From positions 36,993 through 100,992 of the forward strand of contig JAIUOH010000007.1 in the NCBI GenBank assembly GCA_020161315.1: a DNA stretch of 64,000 nt. Reading direction: 5' to 3'. Under the pieces are notes generated by a model, which worked only from the letters and a program-made list of their open reading frames with translations, had not been told where the DNA came from and did not search any database. Source of the stretch: Actinomycetota bacterium (lineage in GTDB: Bacteria > Actinomycetota > Actinomycetes > Actinomycetales > Microbacteriaceae). Of the stretch, positions 7,881 to 16,639 are shown in pieces. The translations under genes and the position numbers were made by a program. The first letter of the stretch is position 1. Every line of letters starts with the position of its first letter.

Positions 7881-9395
7881 TTAGTCGTTCGGGGCGAAGT
7901 TGTGAGCGAGATCAAGCAGCAAGCGCGCGCCGAAACCGGTCGCACCCTTCGTGCGCCAGGAATCGTCGGCGTCAACCTGCATGGTGCCTGCGATGTCGAG
8001 GTGCGCCCAGGGCGTGCCCTGGGCGAAGTGATCGAGAAACAGCGCCGCGGTGATGGTGCCAGCGAACGGACCGCCAAGATTCGAGATATCGGCGATGTCC
8101 GAGTCGAGTTGTTTGCGGTACTTACGTACAAGCGGCAACTGCCATACCTGCTCATCGGTCGCCGCCGAGGCTTCGCGTACGGCGCCGATCACCCCGTCGT
8201 CGTTGCCAAGCAACGCCGCAACGTGACCTCCAAGCGAGACCAGGGCTGCCCCCGTGAGAGTCGCGATATCGACGATCGCGTCGACGCCCGCTTCGTTTGC
8301 GAACGCGAAGGCGTCACTCATTACCAGGCGACCCTCTGCGTCTGTATTCTTCACCTCGATCGTGGTGCCGCCGCGCGCAGTCAGCACATCACCGAGCTTG
8401 TAGGAGGTGCCCGAGGGCATATTATCGGTGCACATCAGCCAACCGATCACCTCGGCCTGCACACCCGAATCCCGCAACCCGGTGAACGCGCCGAGCACGG
8501 CCGCCGCACCACCCATATCCATCTTCATGAGCAGGTGCATCGGGTCAGACGGCTTCAGGCTGATGCCGCCCGAATCGTACATAATACCCTTGCCGATGAG
8601 CCCGAGTTTGCCAGTCGCAGTGCCCTCGGGCCGGTAGCGCAGCACAACCATGCGAGGCTCCTCGGTCGAGCCCTGATTGACTCCGAGCAGGCCGCCGCAA
8701 CCTAGCTCGATGAGCTGCTGCTTCCCATAGATCTCAACCTCAAAGCCGAAGCGTCCTCCAAGCTCCGTGGCAATCTCGCCCATGTTCACCGCGGTGAGGT
8801 GTCCGGGAGGAGTGTTCGCAAGATCTCGGGCGACAACTGCAGCACGCACGCGGACGGTCGCTTCTGCCACTGCTGCCTCCGGGTCAGCCTCGCCGGTAGG
8901 CATCTCAAGCGTGAGTTCACCGAGCGGCACGTGTTTCGAAGCTGCCGTCAGCACGGTGTATCGATATCGGGCCAGGAGCGCGCCCTCGGCGAGTGACTGT
9001 ATCGCCGCTGCGGGCTCAACCCCTGCGATGTCGTCAATGCGCAGGCCAAGAACAGATCGGCGCGCGGCCGCACGAGCCAGCGTTGCCGCGGCATCGCGCA
9101 ACACGCGATCACTCAAACCCGACCGTTCGCCGAGACCGATGAGGATCTGATCGGCGACACCGATACCGGGCAATACGAGCGAAGTGCCCTCTGTAGCCGA
9201 GAAACCGGCGGCCTCGAGATCTGCGCGAGCAAAGCCGAGGCCGCTAGGGAGGTCACCATCGGAGAAGACGCCGATGCCGATCGCTTCGACCTCGGCAGAT
9301 ACCTGCCCGACCCTCACACGCGATGCCTCGAGCTCATCGAGCCCCGGTACCGTCGCTAGGTCGTGCGGTATCAGTTTGTTCGGGCTACGTTCCAT
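7881..9395 (-). CDS. pepA: Leucyl aminopeptidase, M17 family
   Basis: Cytosolic two-metal exopeptidase of 504 aa that removes N-terminal residues from peptides. The signature NTDAEGRLVMSDAF is intact, with upstream metal ligands in LIGKGIMYDSGGISLK and the bicarbonate/metal Asp in MDMGGAAAVLGAF; the usual length is near 500. A good ribosome site (AGGGAG) lies before the ATG at 9395. It is downstream of the AbgT transporter gene on the same strand (86 bp apart), which suggests that imported peptide-like compounds are cleaved here. Confidence 0.93.
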   Translation of the reverse strand: MERSPNKLIPHDLATVPGLDELEASRVRVGQVSAEVEAIGIGVFSDGDLPSGLGFARADLEAAGFSATEGTSLVLPGIGVADQILIGLGERSGLSDRVLRDAAATLARAAARRSVLGLRIDDIAGVEPAAAIQSLAEGALLARYRYTVLTAASKHVPLGELTLEMPTGEADPEAAVAEATVRVRAAVVARDLANTPPGHLTAVNMGEIATELGGRFGFEVEIYGKQQLIELGCGGLLGVNQGSTEEPRMVVLRYRPEGTATGKLGLIGKGIMYDSGGISLKPSDPMHLLMKMDMGGAAAVLGAFTGLRDSGVQAEVIGWLMCTDNMPSGTSYKLGDVLTARGGTTIEVKNTDAEGRLVMSDAFAFANEAGVDAIVDIATLTGAALVSLGGHVAALLGNDDGVIGAVREASAATDEQVWQLPLVRKYRKQLDSDIADISNLGGPFAGTITAALFLDHFAQGTPWAHLDIAGTMQVDADDSWRTKGATGFGARLLLDLAHNFAPND

Positions 9396-9481
9396 CAGTT
9401 CTACTCCCTACCTCGTCGTAAGAATTTCGTTGTTTTCTGAGTTTGTCGGCTGGCGCGAGAGCAGACGTTGCTGCCCCGGCT

Positions 9482-11137
9482 TCAGCCCATTTGCACCGGC
9501 GAGCCCGGGCCCCAAGGAATGCCGGTCAAGAACCAGATCACGAAGAGCGCGGTCCAGGCGAGCAGCATCCAGAGCGCGTACGGGATCATCAGGGCGATGA
9601 TCGTGCCGATCCCGGCGTCCTTCTTGTAGCGCTGCGCCACAGTCACCATGAACGGGAGATAGACCATCAGGGGCGTGAGTACGTTGACTGGCGAGTCGCC
9701 GACCCGGTACGCGGCGAGCAGGGTCTGGGGCGCGACATCGAGCGAGGCGAAGATCGGAATAAACACCGGCGCGAAGATCACCCATTTCGGCACCAGGCCA
9801 GGCAAGATGAAATCGAGGATCAGGATCACCAAGATGAACGCGAGCAGCAGCACAATCGCCGGCACACTCGCGTGCTGCAGGGCCTCAGCGGCCGAGATCG
9901 CCGCGACGGTTGGCAGGTTGGTCCAGTTGAACAGGGCGATAAACTGCGCAATCATCAGGAACATCACCAGCAGCCCGCCAAGGCTGCCGAAGGTCTTCGC
10001 GATCGCACCGACGGCGGCTGATCCGCCACGCAGAGTCTTCGCGCCTGCCCCATAGGCGACGCCGCAGACCAGGAAGGCGAGCGAGATAATGAACACCAGG
10101 CTCGCCATGAACGGTGAAGTTCCGGCGATATCGCCGTCAGAGGGAGCCCGAAGCGGGGCCCCAGGTGGCAGCGTGAGCGCGAGAATCACGACGACGAATC
10201 CCAGCAGCGCGAGGCCCGAGAATTTTAGCCCGCGCGCCTCTGCGTCGTGGTCGATCCCCTCCGAGTCGTCGACAACTGTCAGCTCGGAGCGATCGTAGTC
10301 GCCGAGTCGCTTTTCGGTCACAAACATGGTCACGAAGAGTGCGACGAAAGTAAGCAGAAAGGTTGAGAGGATGCCGAAGTAGAGGTTGTGGGTGACCTGG
10401 ATCGGCTGCATACCGGCCGCCGAGAGCACACCGTTGGTGATCTCGGCGAGCATGCTGTCGCTGGGTGTAATGATGAGGTTTGCCCCGAACGCAGCGCCGA
10501 CTGCGGCGAACGCACCGGCGAGGCCAGCAAGAGGGTGCCGACCAACCGTCAGGAACGCCGCTGCGGCCAGTGGCACCAGGATCAGGTAGCCAGCGTCGGT
10601 AGCAACCGACGAGAGCACGCCGACAAAGAGCAGGATTGCGGCAAGCCAGCGGCGCGGTGCGACTTTGACCACTCGGCGGATCAGCGCACCCATGAGCCCT
10701 GCATGCTCGGCCACGCCGACACCTGCCATCGCGATGAGCACCGTCGCCACCACGCTGAACCCGGCGAAGTTGTCTACGAACGAGGTGAAGAAGAACCGCA
10801 GCCCATCTACCGAGATCAGGTTCTGCACCGCGAAGGTGCGGGTCTCAACAACGTACTCAGGCACATCGGCGGGCTCGCCTGTCGCGGTGTCGTAGATCTG
10901 CCAGTTCGTGCCGAACTGGTCATTGAGCTGGGCGACCTGGCCCGTGTCGACAGGCACGGCGACCTCGTCGGTGACCGAGACCCCTACCCAGTTCAGGATC
11001 GCAGAGAGCACCGCAATGAACCCGATCAGGTAGACGAACATGATCGTCGGGTCGGGCACCTTGTTGCCGACCTTCTCGATCCAGTTCAGAAACCCCTTCT
11101 GCTGAGGCTGCGGTACTACATCCGACGCTGCTCCCAT
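9482..11137 (-). CDS. AbgT family (p-aminobenzoyl-glutamate type) transporter
   Basis: 551 aa inner membrane transporter. The N-terminus (GFLNWIEKVGNKVPDPTIMF) and the segments PSDSMLAEITNGVL and AYRVGDSPVNVLTPLMVYLP are characteristic of AbgT/MtrF proteins, which move p-aminobenzoyl-glutamate inward or export sulfonamide-like compounds. About eleven to thirteen hydrophobic segments. The start is put at the ATG at 11137 (MGAASDVV), since upstream codons lie in the divergent promoter. Pairing with pepA just downstream suggests the cargo is a peptide or amide conjugate, but there is no abgA/abgB hydrolase beside it. Confidence 0.88.
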   Translation of the reverse strand: MGAASDVVPQPQQKGFLNWIEKVGNKVPDPTIMFVYLIGFIAVLSAILNWVGVSVTDEVAVPVDTGQVAQLNDQFGTNWQIYDTATGEPADVPEYVVETRTFAVQNLISVDGLRFFFTSFVDNFAGFSVVATVLIAMAGVGVAEHAGLMGALIRRVVKVAPRRWLAAILLFVGVLSSVATDAGYLILVPLAAAAFLTVGRHPLAGLAGAFAAVGAAFGANLIITPSDSMLAEITNGVLSAAGMQPIQVTHNLYFGILSTFLLTFVALFVTMFVTEKRLGDYDRSELTVVDDSEGIDHDAEARGLKFSGLALLGFVVVILALTLPPGAPLRAPSDGDIAGTSPFMASLVFIISLAFLVCGVAYGAGAKTLRGGSAAVGAIAKTFGSLGGLLVMFLMIAQFIALFNWTNLPTVAAISAAEALQHASVPAIVLLLAFILVILILDFILPGLVPKWVIFAPVFIPIFASLDVAPQTLLAAYRVGDSPVNVLTPLMVYLPFMVTVAQRYKKDAGIGTIIALMIPYALWMLLAWTALFVIWFLTGIPWGPGSPVQMG

Positions 11138-11303
11138 GACTCTCGCCCCTTGTCTGGTCTCGGGCCTGGTGTTCACATTCTCGCGAAACTTTCAGCCTGG
11201 TATGCCTAATGATCCTCTAGATTACCCTCGGCTGACAATCGACACCCTCGATTTCGGGAGTGATTGTCGTCCAGAACACACATTTCGGTCTACGCTCGCT
11301 CAT
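11138..11303. promoter_or_regulatory. Divergent promoter region, abgT-like / SLC13
   Basis: 166 bp between two divergent transporter genes must hold both promoters. The part at 11205-11240 is AT-richer than its surroundings (contains TAATGATCCTCTAGATTACC). I see no clear operator or riboswitch. Confidence 0.45.
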
Positions 11304-12872
11304 ATGGAACCGATTGCGACAGTCTTCACCATCTTGGCGGTGGCTGTCGTCGCGTTCATCACCAACCGCATCCCCCTCGGCGTCATCGCAATCGGGGTAT
11401 CGCTCTCGTTGTTTCTCACCGGAGTCCTCGATCTCGGATCGGCGCTTGCCGGGTTCGGAGATCCAACGGTGTTGTTTATCGCTTCACTATTCGTGATCAG
11501 CGAAGCGCTCCAGGCTTCGGGGGTCATCGCCTGGGCCGGCCAGCAGGTTATCGCTCGCGCGGGCACGAAACGCATCCCCCTCGTCATCGTGCTGTGCCTG
11601 CTCACCGCTCTGGTTACCGCGCTGATCAGTGTGAACGGGTCAGTCGCCGCGTTTCTTCCCCTGATCGTCGTGGTGGCGATGCGCGCGGGTATCGCACCGT
11701 CGCAGATGCTGCTCCCGCTCGCTTTCTCTGCCCACGCCGGATCGATGCTGGCACTCACCGGAACCCCGGTGAACATTCTGGTGTCTGAGGCTGCTGCTGA
11801 ATCCGGAGCACGGCCGCTCGGGTACTTTGAATTCGCTCTCGTGGGTCTGCCGCTCGTCACCGGAGCTGCACTGATTATCGTGTTTCTCGGGCCACGGTTG
11901 CTACCCGTGCGACACGCAGAGGCGGCACCTGTCGATATGCAACGCCTCGCCGAACTGCTGCGCCGCGACTACGACCTCTCCCACAGCGATATTTCAGTGA
12001 CCGCAAACCGGGGTGTCGCGGAGGTTGTGATCCCGCCCCGTTCCCCACTGATCGGCATGCATGTGTATCCGGGAATGAGCACCCCCAGCGGAGACCTCGT
12101 GATCATCGCCGCTCGTCGCGGAGACGAGAGATTGACCGGCCGAAAGACGGCGCTGCGCGCAGGCGATGTGTTGCTACTCGACGGCAGTTGGGACGATCTC
12201 AGCCGGCACACCTCAGATGGCCGCGAGGTGCTCGTTGTCGACCGACCCGATCAGCTGCGGCGTAGCGTTCCCCTCGGTTTGGGCGCGAAACGCACACTCG
12301 CCGTGACCGCGGTGATGCTCGTGCTGCTCGTCACAGGCGTCGTTCCCGCAGCAGTCGCTGGTCTTCTCGCGGCCTGCTCACTTATCCTCCTCCGAGTTCT
12401 CTCCCCGACACAGGCCTATCGCGCAATCTCTTGGACCACCGTTGTACTGGTGGCGGGCATGATCCCGCTCTCGACAGCCTTCCAATCGACCGGCGCGGCG
12501 CAGCTCATCGCCGACGGGCTTATGTCGATCGTCGGCGGCTTCGGGCCGACTGCCGCGCTCGCCGCGCTCGTGCTCGTGACCCTGGTACTCGGCCAACTCA
12601 TTAGCAACACCGCGACGGTGCTCATCATGATCCCCATCGCCGTCGCGCTTGCCGACGGGATGCATGTCTCGGTGCTGCCCTTCCTCATGGGGCTGGCAGT
12701 GTCAGGTGCGGCCGCATTCCTCACTCCGGTCGCCACCCCTGCAAACCTCATGGTGATGGAGCCAGGTCGATATCGCTTCGGGGACTACACGAAGTTCGGC
12801 CTTCCGTTCATCGCCCTGTTCTTCACCGTCGCGGTGTTCTGGGTGCCGGTCATCTGGCCGTTCCACAGCTGA
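11304..12872 (+). CDS. SLC13/DASS-type permease with internal TrkA-C domain
   Basis: 522 aa divalent-anion:cation symporter-like membrane protein. The hydrophobic halves hold the twin hairpin motifs SVNGSVAAFLPLI / ALTGTPVNILVSEAA and LISNTATVLIMIPIAVALAD / FLTPVATPANLMVMEPG, typical of Na+-dicarboxylate/sulfate (DASS) carriers. Between them a soluble RCK_C (TrkA-C) domain lies at about residues 215-305 (IPPRSPLIGMHVYPGMSTPS, then RAGDVLLLDG), which probably senses a ligand. Start at ATG 11304 because the translated region before it is not protein-like. Substrate could be a dicarboxylate or sulfate. Regulation is divergent from the AbgT gene. Confidence 0.85.
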   Translation: MEPIATVFTILAVAVVAFITNRIPLGVIAIGVSLSLFLTGVLDLGSALAGFGDPTVLFIASLFVISEALQASGVIAWAGQQVIARAGTKRIPLVIVLCLLTALVTALISVNGSVAAFLPLIVVVAMRAGIAPSQMLLPLAFSAHAGSMLALTGTPVNILVSEAAAESGARPLGYFEFALVGLPLVTGAALIIVFLGPRLLPVRHAEAAPVDMQRLAELLRRDYDLSHSDISVTANRGVAEVVIPPRSPLIGMHVYPGMSTPSGDLVIIAARRGDERLTGRKTALRAGDVLLLDGSWDDLSRHTSDGREVLVVDRPDQLRRSVPLGLGAKRTLAVTAVMLVLLVTGVVPAAVAGLLAACSLILLRVLSPTQAYRAISWTTVVLVAGMIPLSTAFQSTGAAQLIADGLMSIVGGFGPTAALAALVLVTLVLGQLISNTATVLIMIPIAVALADGMHVSVLPFLMGLAVSGAAAFLTPVATPANLMVMEPGRYRFGDYTKFGLPFIALFFTVAVFWVPVIWPFHS

Positions 12873-13145
12873 CAAACTCAGGCCTCCGAGGCAATCCGGA
12901 TTGAGGGATTGCCTCGCCATGCGGTGTGCGAGACAGAGCGCCGGAGAGGGTGACGAGTGGGCGACGCTCTGCAAAATATTCGCCGAAGTATTCGATGAGT
13001 CTCGATTCTACACAAGTATTTCTATATAATATTTTCTGTATAAAAATACCCCGCGGCCTCGCCCGTCGGCAACGACGCAAGAGCCAGGGAACACGGAAGC
13101 CCCACGCGCCCTCACGCCTCGCACCGAACGGGAGATGCAGTAGAC
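12873..13145 (+). promoter_or_regulatory. pyc promoter region with AT-rich motif
   Basis: 273 bp upstream of pyc. A small inverted repeat, GGCAATCC with GGGATTGCC at 12890-12913, may end the SLC13 transcript. At 13022-13037 is the motif CTATATAATATTTTCT, also found exactly at 35412-35427; it includes a perfect -10 hexamer TATAAT, so it may be promoter, operator or both. Base composition drops sharply to AT-rich from 12972 to 13047. GGGAGATG precedes the start of pyc. Confidence 0.55.
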
Positions 13146-16100
13146 ATGTTCAAGAAAATTCTGGTTGCCAATCGTGGCGAGATCGCGATTCGCGCGTTTC
13201 GCGCCGCGCACGAGCTCGGCGCACGCACCGTCGCAGTGTTTCCCTACGAGGATCGCAACTCGCTGCACCGACTGAAAGCTGATGAGGCGTATCTAATCGG
13301 AGAGGTCGGCCACCCGGTTCGCGCCTACCTCGATGTCGCCGAGATCGTGCGGGTCGCGCGCGAAGCCGGATGCGACGCGATCTACCCCGGCTATGGCTTT
13401 CTGTCAGAGAACCCCGATCTCGCAGGGGCGGCTGAGGCCGCGGGAATTCGCTTCATCGGCCCCGGTCGCGTCGCCCTCGAAATGGCAGGCAACAAGGTTG
13501 CCGCGAAAGAGCATGCGATCGCCGCGGGTGTGCCCGTGCTCCGCTCTACCGCACCAACGACCGACATCGATGCGCTGCTCGAGGGTGCTCGCGAGATCGG
13601 CTACCCGGTATTCGCGAAGGCTGTCGCTGGCGGCGGCGGGCGCGGCATGCGGCGTGTGGAGCGAGAGGAAGACCTGCGCGACGCGCTCGAATCGGCAATG
13701 CGTGAGGCCGAGTCGGCATTCGGCGACCCCACGATGTTCATCGAGCAGGCGGTGCTGCGCCCCCGACACATCGAGGTGCAGGTTCTCGCCGACGCCACAG
13801 GCGCTACCGTGCACCTATTCGAACGCGATTGCTCGGTGCAGCGCAGGCATCAGAAGGTCGTCGAGATTGCGCCCGCACCGAACCTCTCACAGGCAAAGCG
13901 AGACGAGCTCACCCGCGACGCGATCGCGTTTGCGAAGTCGATCGGCTATGAAAATGCCGGTACCGTGGAGTTTCTGCTCGACACCGAGGGCGAGCGAGCC
14001 GGCGAGCACGTCTTCATCGAGATGAACCCGCGCATCCAGGTCGAGCACACTGTAACCGAAGAGGTCACCGACGTCGACCTGGTTCGGTCTCAGATGCGGA
14101 TCGCCGCCGGCGCGACGCTTGCAGAACTCGATCTAACGCAGGATCAAATCGAACTTCGCGGGGCGGCGCTGCAGTGCCGCATCACGACCGAAGACCCCGC
14201 AAACGACTTCAGGCCCGACCTCGGCCGAATCACCGCGTACCGCTCGCCGGGCGGCGGCGGGGTGCGCCTCGACGGCGGCACGATCAATGCGGGTGCGCAG
14301 ATCAGCCCGCACTTCGATTCGATGCTTGCGAAGCTCACGTGCCGCGGCCGCAACTTCGAAGACGCCGTCGTGCGCGCCAGCCGTGCCCTCGCGGAGTTTC
14401 GCATTCGTGGCGTCTCAACGAACATTCCATTTTTGCAGGCGGTGCTTGCAGACCCAGATTTTCAGGCGGGCAACGTATCTACCAAGTTCATCGAGGAGCG
14501 GCCTGATCTGCTCGAAATGAACAAACCGCAGGATCGCGCAACAAGGCTGCTGCAACACGTTGCGAATGTCACCGTCAACCAGCCGAATGGGCCCCGACCA
14601 GGGAGCTTTGACCCGGCGACAAAGCTCCCCCCGATTGACCTCAGTATCCCGGCCCCGGTTGGCCAACGCCAGCGCCTGCTTGAGCTTGGCCCCGAGGCGT
14701 ACGCGCAGTCTCTGCGAGCCCAGTCGAGCCTCGCGGTCACCGACACCACGTTCCGTGACGCGCACCAGTCGCTGCTCGCGACGCGGGTGCGCACCAAAGA
14801 TCTGGCCCGCATTGCCCCGCATGTGGCTCGAATGACGCCGCAGCTGTGGTCGGTTGAGGCATGGGGCGGCGCGACCTACGATGTGGCTCTGCGATTTCTC
14901 AGCGAGGATCCCTGGGAGCGGCTCGCGGTGCTGCGCGAAGCGCTACCCAACGTGCCGATTCAGATGCTGCTGCGCGGCCAGAATACGGTCGGCTACACGC
15001 CGTACCCGAAACAGGTCGCCGAGGCGTTCGTCGCTGAGGCTGCGGCGACCGGCGTCGATGTGTTTCGCATCTTCGACGCGCTCAACGATGTGAAGCAGAT
15101 GCGGGCGGCAATCGACGCGGTGCGAGCAACCGGCACTACCGTTGCCGAGGTTGCAATGGCATACACCGGCAACCTGCTCTCACCCGCCGAAGACAAGTAC
15201 ACGCTTGACTACTACCTGCACCTCGCAGACGAGATCGTCGCGGCGGGCGCGCACGTGCTCGCGATCAAAGATATGGCGGGGCTGCTGCGCCCGCAGGCTG
15301 CCTGGGCGCTGGTCACTGCGCTGCGAGAGCGCTTCGACCTGCCGGTGCACCTGCACACGCACGATACCCCCGGAGGACAGCTCGCTACCCTGCTGGCAGC
15401 CTCGGCGGCGGGTGTCGACGCGGTCGATGTCGCCTCAGCTCCGATGTCGGGCACCACGAGCCAGCCGTCGCTGTCGGCGCTCGTCGCGGCACTGGCAGAC
15501 ACCGAGCGCGACACCGGTCTCGATGCCGAGGCGGTGTACGCGCTCGAACCCTACTGGGACTCGGTGCGTGGTCTGTACCGCCCGTTCGAGTCTGGCTTGG
15601 CCTCGCCAACGGGTCGCGTCTACTCACACGAGATTCCCGGTGGGCAACTTTCAAATTTGCGGCAGCAGGCCGGCGCGCTCGGCCTCGCCTCAAATTTCGA
15701 GAAGATCGAAGACATGTACGCGGCGGCAGATCGAATTCTCGGGCGCATTCCGAAGGTTACCCCGTCGTCGAAAGTCGTTGGCGACCTTGCGCTGCACCTC
15801 GCGGCGGTCGATGCCGATCCTTTCGATTTTGAGCAGAACCCGGGCTCGTACGACGTACCCGACTCGGTTGTCGGCTTTCTCGCCGGCGAGCTCGGCGAGA
15901 TTCCTGGCGGTTGGCCCGAACCGTTCCGGTCGAAAGTGCTCGCGGGCCGCACCGTGAACATCCTTCCCTCCCCCGTCACGGCAGCGGATGAGGCCTTGCT
16001 TCGCGGATCGAGCGAGCAGCGTCGGCGTACGCTCAATCGTTTACTCTTCCCTGCCCCGACCGCTCAGTTCGAGAGCACCCGTACGCAGTTCGGCGACCTC

Positions 16101-16544
16101 TCGGTGCTCGAAACCGCTGACTACCTGTACGGCCTCGTGCCCGGAGACGAGCACGCGATTGACCTCGCAAAAGGTGTGCGCCTCTATGTCGGACTCGAGG
16201 CAATCGGAGAGGCAGACGACAAGGGCGTGCGCACCGTCATGGTGCGCGTGAATGGTCAGCTGCGCCAGGTATTCGTCAAGGACGAGTCGATCGAGGTACA
16301 GACCGCTGCCGCCGAAAAGGCCGACCGCACGCAGCCCGGCCAGATCGCAGCGCCCTTCTCTGGCAACGTGACCATTCGTGCGGCCGTCGGCGACGCCGTC
16401 GATGCCGGCCAACCGATCGCCATGATCGAAGCAATGAAGATGGAAGCGGCGATTACCGCGCCTCTCGCAGGTACGGTGAACCGGCTCGCATTTGCCGGCA
16501 CACGATCGGTCGATGCAGGCGACCTGATCCTCGTCATCGAGTAA
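13146..16544 (+). CDS. pyc: Pyruvate carboxylase
   Basis: Anaplerotic enzyme: pyruvate + bicarbonate + ATP to oxaloacetate. The 1132 aa chain has all domains in order: biotin carboxylase with the ATP-grasp Gly loop KAVAGGGGRGMRRV and VEIAPAP; carboxyltransferase with TFRDAHQSLLATRVRT near residue 535, metal His pair in VHLHTHDTPGG and the CT lysine region; allosteric linker; and C-terminal biotin carrier with Lys1098 in IEAMKMEAAI. Full length for the family. The upstream AT-rich motif is shared with the dicarboxylate cluster near 31-36 kb, suggesting co-regulation. Single gene with its own terminator. Confidence 0.97.
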   Translation: MFKKILVANRGEIAIRAFRAAHELGARTVAVFPYEDRNSLHRLKADEAYLIGEVGHPVRAYLDVAEIVRVAREAGCDAIYPGYGFLSENPDLAGAAEAAGIRFIGPGRVALEMAGNKVAAKEHAIAAGVPVLRSTAPTTDIDALLEGAREIGYPVFAKAVAGGGGRGMRRVEREEDLRDALESAMREAESAFGDPTMFIEQAVLRPRHIEVQVLADATGATVHLFERDCSVQRRHQKVVEIAPAPNLSQAKRDELTRDAIAFAKSIGYENAGTVEFLLDTEGERAGEHVFIEMNPRIQVEHTVTEEVTDVDLVRSQMRIAAGATLAELDLTQDQIELRGAALQCRITTEDPANDFRPDLGRITAYRSPGGGGVRLDGGTINAGAQISPHFDSMLAKLTCRGRNFEDAVVRASRALAEFRIRGVSTNIPFLQAVLADPDFQAGNVSTKFIEERPDLLEMNKPQDRATRLLQHVANVTVNQPNGPRPGSFDPATKLPPIDLSIPAPVGQRQRLLELGPEAYAQSLRAQSSLAVTDTTFRDAHQSLLATRVRTKDLARIAPHVARMTPQLWSVEAWGGATYDVALRFLSEDPWERLAVLREALPNVPIQMLLRGQNTVGYTPYPKQVAEAFVAEAAATGVDVFRIFDALNDVKQMRAAIDAVRATGTTVAEVAMAYTGNLLSPAEDKYTLDYYLHLADEIVAAGAHVLAIKDMAGLLRPQAAWALVTALRERFDLPVHLHTHDTPGGQLATLLAASAAGVDAVDVASAPMSGTTSQPSLSALVAALADTERDTGLDAEAVYALEPYWDSVRGLYRPFESGLASPTGRVYSHEIPGGQLSNLRQQAGALGLASNFEKIEDMYAAADRILGRIPKVTPSSKVVGDLALHLAAVDADPFDFEQNPGSYDVPDSVVGFLAGELGEIPGGWPEPFRSKVLAGRTVNILPSPVTAADEALLRGSSEQRRRTLNRLLFPAPTAQFESTRTQFGDLSVLETADYLYGLVPGDEHAIDLAKGVRLYVGLEAIGEADDKGVRTVMVRVNGQLRQVFVKDESIEVQTAAAEKADRTQPGQIAAPFSGNVTIRAAVGDAVDAGQPIAMIEAMKMEAAITAPLAGTVNRLAFAGTRSVDAGDLILVIE

Positions 16545-16561
16545 ACGCCTGGCGAAACGAG

Positions 16562-16599
16562 GCAGCCCCGGCATTCCTAAAAGGAATTGCCGGGGCTGT
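16562..16599. terminator. Bidirectional terminator between pyc and gabD-like gene
   Basis: GC-rich hairpin: GCAGCCCCGGC and GCCGGGGCTGT arms with a short loop of TTCCTAAAAGGAA, placed between two convergent genes. One base is bulged in the stem. Confidence 0.8.
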
Positions 16600-16639
16600 C
16601 TCGTTCTCGCCGGGTGCGCGATCGCGCAGCAGCGAATGC

